A stretch of 9,351 nt of DNA from Thermoplasmatota archaeon. Its GTDB lineage: Archaea; Thermoplasmatota; E2; DHVEG-1. Under the pieces are notes generated by a model that saw only the letters and a list, made by a program, of their open reading frames with translations, searched no databases and was not told the origin of the DNA. Positions within the stretch are counted from its first letter, which is position 1; every line of letters starts with the position of its first letter. The DNA lies in contig JAHJFH010000215.1 in the NCBI GenBank assembly GCA_018824925.1, positions 1 through 9,351 on the forward strand, in the 5' to 3' direction. The translations under genes and the position numbers were made by a program. Positions 5,862-9,351 of the stretch are shown here, in pieces.

Positions 5862-7865
5862 TTATTTCAACAATTTCAGAAATTCCTCTTCAGTAAGAAT
5901 AGTAATTCCCAATTTCTCTGCTTTCGCTAATTTCGACCCAGGGTTTTCACCCACTACTAGAAAATCAAGATCCTTAGAAACAGAATTAATCACTAGTCCC
6001 CCACGTTCTTTCACGTGTTCACTTGCATCAGACCGTGACATGGCCGAAAGACCACCCGTAAAGACAAACTTTTTTCCCGCAAGCGGCAGTGTTTCAACCA
6101 CAATTTTTCGCTCAGTTGACACACCAAGGTCCTCCAACGCAGCAATAAGTTGACGATGCTCCTCAGTAGCAAAAAACGAAGCAATTGCTTCAGCAGTTTT
6201 TTCCCCTAACCCAAAAATCGTTTTCAATTCCTCAGCCGATACCACAGCTAAGGCATCTATAGAAGGATATTCCCGGGCGAGAAGCTGCGCAGCATATTTT
6301 CCTACATGCCGAATCCCCAGACCATAAATCAATCGAGAAAGACTCTGCTGGGTACTCTGCGTAATAGAAGCAATAAGATTCTCCGCAGATTTCTCCTTGA
6401 AACCCTCTAACCTCATTACATCAGAAACGATTAATCTATACAAATCAGCGATATTATCCACCAACCCTGCATCAATTAATTTATCAATCGTAGATTCACC
6501 TAAATGCTCTATATCCATCGCATCACGAGATGCATAATGCCGTAGTCGCCATTTCAACCGAGCAGGACACATACGATTCGGGCAATTAATCGCCACCTCA
6601 CCCGCCTTACGAACCACTGGGGTATGACAGATAGGACATATTTTGGGTACTCGAAGAGTTTTTTCACCACCGGTTCGTTTCTCAGCTATTGCTTTAACGA
6701 CCTGAGGGATCACATCACCACTCCGTTCAACTAACACAGTATCCCCAATACGGATATCCTTTCGTTTCAACTCATCAAAATTATGCAGGGTCGCCCGAGA
6801 AACCATCACCCCCCCCACCTGCACTGGTTCTAACACCGCCACAGGCGTCAACCGACCAGTACGACCAACCTGCACCCCAATATCTTTCAGAATCGTCGTT
6901 GCCTGTTTCGCCGCAAACTTAAATGCAATAGCCCATCGAGGATGCTTAATCGTTGACCCAAGCTCATCCTGCTGCGCTAATGCATTAACCTTAACAACCA
7001 CCCCATCAATTTCATAATCAAGATCTTCCCGTTTTTCCTCCAACTCTTGACAATACTGAATAACCCCCTCAATATCTGAAACGGTTTTTATCAAAGGATT
7101 TACTCGAAACCCTGCTTCCCGTAACGCAGAAATCGCCTCAGCATGTGTCTGAAATATCTGTTCTGAATAGGATAGATAATACACAAAAATATCAAGTGGA
7201 CGACTGGCAACAATCCGTGGATCCAGTAATCGTAATGACCCCGCTGCCGCATTTCGAGGATTAGCAAACCCCTGACCACCCTCTTTTTCCTGAGCGGTAT
7301 TTAACTCCTTAAACCCACTAATCGGAAAATATACCTCACCCCGTGCCTCAAACGTTTGTAACCTACCTGATTGAACATGTAATGGAATACTTCGAATAGT
7401 CTTCAAATTCGCGGTGATATCATCCCCACGAACCCCATCACCACGTGTAGCCCCCCGGAGAAACATCCCCTTCCCATACCACAGGGCTACACTCGCCCCA
7501 TCAATCTTTGGCTCCACAACATACTCATGCACATCAATCTTCTTTTTCACCCGTTTGTCAAACTCTCGAAGCTCATCATAATTATAGGTATTATCCAACG
7601 ACAACATCGCAACCTTATGCATTACCGTCTGAAATTCACTAAGTGGCTCACCCCCTACCCGCTGCGTAGGAGAATCAGGAGTTATCAAATCAGGGAACTG
7701 CTTCTCAAGCGTCTCCAACTCCTTTAATAACTGATCAAACTCAAAATCAGATATCACCGGATCATTTTTTACATAATATTGGTAATTATGATACTCAATC
7801 TCTTTCCGAAGCTCAACTACCCGTTTTTCCGCCTGATCATTCTTCATCGCTTCGCCTGCAACCAT
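5862..7865 (-). CDS. ligA: NAD+-dependent DNA ligase LigA
   Basis: Seals nicks in duplex DNA using NAD+ during repair and lagging-strand joining. At 667 residues it has the full bacterial length and all domains: Ia (about 10-75, with YHNYQYYV and DSPTQRVG); the adenylation domain with nucleophile K120 in KIDG, ARGEV (174-178), NPRNAAAGS (202-210), EIDGVVVK (285-292) and WAIAFKF (311-317); the OB fold with GRTGRLTPVA (334-343) and ERSGDVIP (380-387); a zinc finger with C410, C413, C428 and C433; helix-hairpin-helix repeats (about 450-580); and a C-terminal BRCT domain (about 594-667) with FTGG. No key residue is missing. ATG 7865 is preceded by GAGGT at a 6-base spacing and lies inside the end of polX. 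The alternative, residue 7 (ATG 7847), overlaps the polX stop as ATGA and gives an N-terminus closer to E. coli LigA. Either implies translational coupling. A bacterial-type ligase beside an archaeal ABCE1 suggests lateral gene transfer. Confidence 0.97.
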   Translation of the reverse strand: MVAGEAMKNDQAEKRVVELRKEIEYHNYQYYVKNDPVISDFEFDQLLKELETLEKQFPDLITPDSPTQRVGGEPLSEFQTVMHKVAMLSLDNTYNYDELREFDKRVKKKIDVHEYVVEPKIDGASVALWYGKGMFLRGATRGDGVRGDDITANLKTIRSIPLHVQSGRLQTFEARGEVYFPISGFKELNTAQEKEGGQGFANPRNAAAGSLRLLDPRIVASRPLDIFVYYLSYSEQIFQTHAEAISALREAGFRVNPLIKTVSDIEGVIQYCQELEEKREDLDYEIDGVVVKVNALAQQDELGSTIKHPRWAIAFKFAAKQATTILKDIGVQVGRTGRLTPVAVLEPVQVGGVMVSRATLHNFDELKRKDIRIGDTVLVERSGDVIPQVVKAIAEKRTGGEKTLRVPKICPICHTPVVRKAGEVAINCPNRMCPARLKWRLRHYASRDAMDIEHLGESTIDKLIDAGLVDNIADLYRLIVSDVMRLEGFKEKSAENLIASITQSTQQSLSRLIYGLGIRHVGKYAAQLLAREYPSIDALAVVSAEELKTIFGLGEKTAEAIASFFATEEHRQLIAALEDLGVSTERKIVVETLPLAGKKFVFTGGLSAMSRSDASEHVKERGGLVINSVSKDLDFLVVGENPGSKLAKAEKLGITILTEEEFLKLLK

Positions 7866-9351
7866 GTCTCAACCTCAGATAACGATCGCGTGTTTAAAAC
7901 ATCAGCCGCGGTACACCAACCCCGCCGCGCTGTCGCCACACCATACTGCATAAACCCCAAATGCAACACACTATGTGAGTCAGTACCAACCACCACCCTA
8001 AGCCCCTGATCCCGAGCTTGTTTCACATGTACATCATTAAGATCTAACCGATCTGGAAATGCATTGATCTCCAAGGCAATCCCCCGCTCAGATGCCTTCT
8101 CCATAATAGCACCCATATCAAGATCAAACCCCTCTCGGCGACCAATCATCCGACAGGTAGGATGCGCTAAAAAATCAACAAACGAATTATCCATCCCCCG
8201 TAACACCCGTTTTGTCATCTCAGCGGCAGTCATAGTAAACCCCGTGTGAACCCCAAGATACACAAAATCAAACTCCTGTAACACACTCGATGGATAATCC
8301 AGGGTCCCATCCAGTCGAATATCACACTCCGTGCCACATAAAACTCGAAACGAATCAAGTCTCTTATTTACCCGTTCAATCTCCTTTCGTTTCTTCTTCA
8401 CCCGTTCCGGTGACAATCCATTCGCAATCCGCAGCGTCTGAGAATGATCCGTGATACCTACATAAGAATAGCCCATAGCCTGTGCCGCTACCGCCATCCG
8501 CTCAATACTCTCATTGCCATCACTCCACGTTGAATGCACATGAAAATCACCTATAATCTCAGCAGAATTCACTAAATTCGGTAACTCGTTTGTCTGTGCT
8601 AACTCCACCTCACCACGGTTTTCCCGTAACTCCGGTGGAATAAACTGCAGTCCTAACAAAGTATACACATCAGCCTCATCCGCACCGGTCACAAAAGACG
8701 CATCATCCTTTGAAAACACCCCATACTCATTTAATTTATATCCCTGTTTAATCGCCAGACTACGCAGCTTCACATTATGCTCCTTCGACCCCGTAAAATA
8801 CTGCAAAGCAGCCCCATAACTCTTTGGTTCAACCACCCGTACATCTACCTGTAACTGATCATCCAAAACCACACTAGTTTTTGTACTCCCCTGCAACAAC
8901 ACTCGATCAACCCGCTCAAATCGCGTAAAATAATTCATCACCGCATCAGGATCATCTGAAGCAACCACCACATCGATATCCCCAATCGTTTCCTTCATCC
9001 GCCGTAAACTCCCCGCAATACTACATTTTATAACCGCGGGACACCCCCCAAGATATGTTTGATATGCCAACCCATCGCGATGGGCAATATGCAATAACGC
9101 CCGACCACTCGTTTTTTCCTGAATAGTAATACCTCGAAGAATATTTCGTTCTGTAATCTCACCAAATCCCTCGAGATCACGCAATTTTCCCCCAACACAC
9201 GCCTTCCGAAGTTCCACAATGGTGGTGATTCCAAGCTGTTGAAATAACACAGCAACCTTCTTTGGACCTAACCCTTGTATCGACAATAAATGCAACAAAC
9301 TCTCTGGAACCTCATTGATAAGTTTTTCATAAAAACCAAGCTTCCCGGTCT
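7844..9351 (-). CDS. polX: DNA polymerase X with PHP domain (5' end outside window)
   Basis: Gap-filling repair polymerase with a metal-dependent nuclease domain, as in bacterial PolX. The frame is open to the window edge (codons readable from 9349), giving 501 residues; about 70 N-terminal residues of the 8-kDa region are missing compared with the usual 570-575. The upstream segment GKLGFYEKL-x4-PES belongs to the family, so the TTG near 9298 is not the start. Motifs, numbered from that TTG: helix-hairpin-helix IQGLGPKK (7-14), a second at LEGFGEIT, nucleotide-binding GSLRR (96-100), catalytic D107 and D109 in GDID, and third carboxylate D152 in QVDVRV. The PHP domain (about 248-484) has its metal ligands in place: H253, H255, D260, H285, E324, H351, H379, D440 and H442, so nuclease activity is expected. 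Bacterial PolX enzymes of this build show 3'-5' exonuclease and AP-endonuclease activity. It is the first visible gene of the operon and overlaps ligA. Confidence 0.96.
   Translation of the reverse strand, partial: TGKLGFYEKLINEVPESLLHLLSIQGLGPKKVAVLFQQLGITTIVELRKACVGGKLRDLEGFGEITERNILRGITIQEKTSGRALLHIAHRDGLAYQTYLGGCPAVIKCSIAGSLRRMKETIGDIDVVVASDDPDAVMNYFTRFERVDRVLLQGSTKTSVVLDDQLQVDVRVVEPKSYGAALQYFTGSKEHNVKLRSLAIKQGYKLNEYGVFSKDDASFVTGADEADVYTLLGLQFIPPELRENRGEVELAQTNELPNLVNSAEIIGDFHVHSTWSDGNESIERMAVAAQAMGYSYVGITDHSQTLRIANGLSPERVKKKRKEIERVNKRLDSFRVLCGTECDIRLDGTLDYPSSVLQEFDFVYLGVHTGFTMTAAEMTKRVLRGMDNSFVDFLAHPTCRMIGRREGFDLDMGAIMEKASERGIALEINAFPDRLDLNDVHVKQARDQGLRVVVGTDSHSVLHLGFMQYGVATARRGWCTAADVLNTRSLSEVETWLQAKR
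7872..7876 (-). promoter_or_regulatory. Shine-Dalgarno site supporting the longer ligA start
   Basis: GAGGT on the minus strand lies 6 bases before ATG 7865 and inside the last codons of polX. The alternative start at 7847 has only a weak AGGC upstream but gains an ATGA stop-start overlap with polX. The sequence favours 7865 slightly; the N-terminal length of relatives favours 7847. Confidence 0.5.

Noticed and set aside
9028..9255. 75-residue minus-strand reading frame within polX
   Set aside because: Off-frame shadow of the polymerase domain, with no start signal and no family resemblance.
9296..9298. TTG as the true polX start
   Set aside because: The frame continues upstream to the window edge with family-typical residues (GKLGFYEKL, PES), so the gene starts outside the window.
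1..9351. CRISPR array, tRNA or rRNA gene, insertion sequence, integrase or defence system
   Set aside because: No spaced direct repeats, cloverleaf-like segments, transposase motifs or terminal inverted repeats were seen; nearly all the sequence is explained by the listed genes.

Overview
The window comes from an archaeal genome. The anchor is the left-edge gene, the C-terminal part of ABCE1/Rli1, the ribosome-recycling ATPase found in archaea and eukaryotes but not bacteria. Archaeal TATA-like boxes (TTTATATA type) precede several genes, and T-rich tracts follow several stop codons on the minus strand. The secreted proteins (an M14 carboxypeptidase with a PKD domain, and a NosD-like beta-helix protein ending in a 'DWHPA' motif) resemble those of uncultured Euryarchaeota, especially Thermoplasmatota. 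That lineage guess is inference and was not tested.

Layout, left to right. (1) 1-1056, plus strand: ABCE1, cut at its 5' end by the window edge. (2) 1085-3484, minus strand: a large secreted zinc carboxypeptidase, convergent with ABCE1. A T-rich terminator lies between the two stop codons and a pair of TATA boxes sits upstream. (3) 3610-4568, minus strand: a secreted parallel beta-helix protein whose reading frame is broken twice by apparent single-base insertions, one of them in a run of seven G. Removing both gives a clean 318-residue protein with a signal peptide and a family-typical C-terminus. (4) 4730-5134 and 5187-5606, plus strand: an AHSA1/SRPBCC-domain protein and a YpeA-like GNAT acetyltransferase, each preceded by a TATA-like box at a spacing that suggests leaderless mRNAs. 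(5) 5655-9351, minus strand: a compact DNA-repair operon reading from the right edge: PolX (X-family polymerase with a PHP nuclease domain, 5' end outside the window), then NAD+-dependent DNA ligase LigA overlapping PolX, then a 63-residue cysteine-rich DUF6485-type protein 15 bases after ligA.

How they work together: PolX (gap filling plus end or abasic-site processing) and LigA (nick sealing) could carry out successive last steps of base-excision or gap repair, and their overlapping genes imply coupled production. LigA is the bacterial type of replicative/repair ligase. Most archaea use an ATP-dependent ligase, so this operon is a likely ancient import from bacteria and is the most interesting part of the window. 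The carboxypeptidase and the beta-helix protein look like exported proteins of an organism that uses external protein or polymers.

No tRNA, rRNA, CRISPR array, insertion sequence or integrase was seen. No gene-free stretch exceeds about 160 bases. The plus strand carries more C than G in lines sampled across the window, whichever strand is coding.
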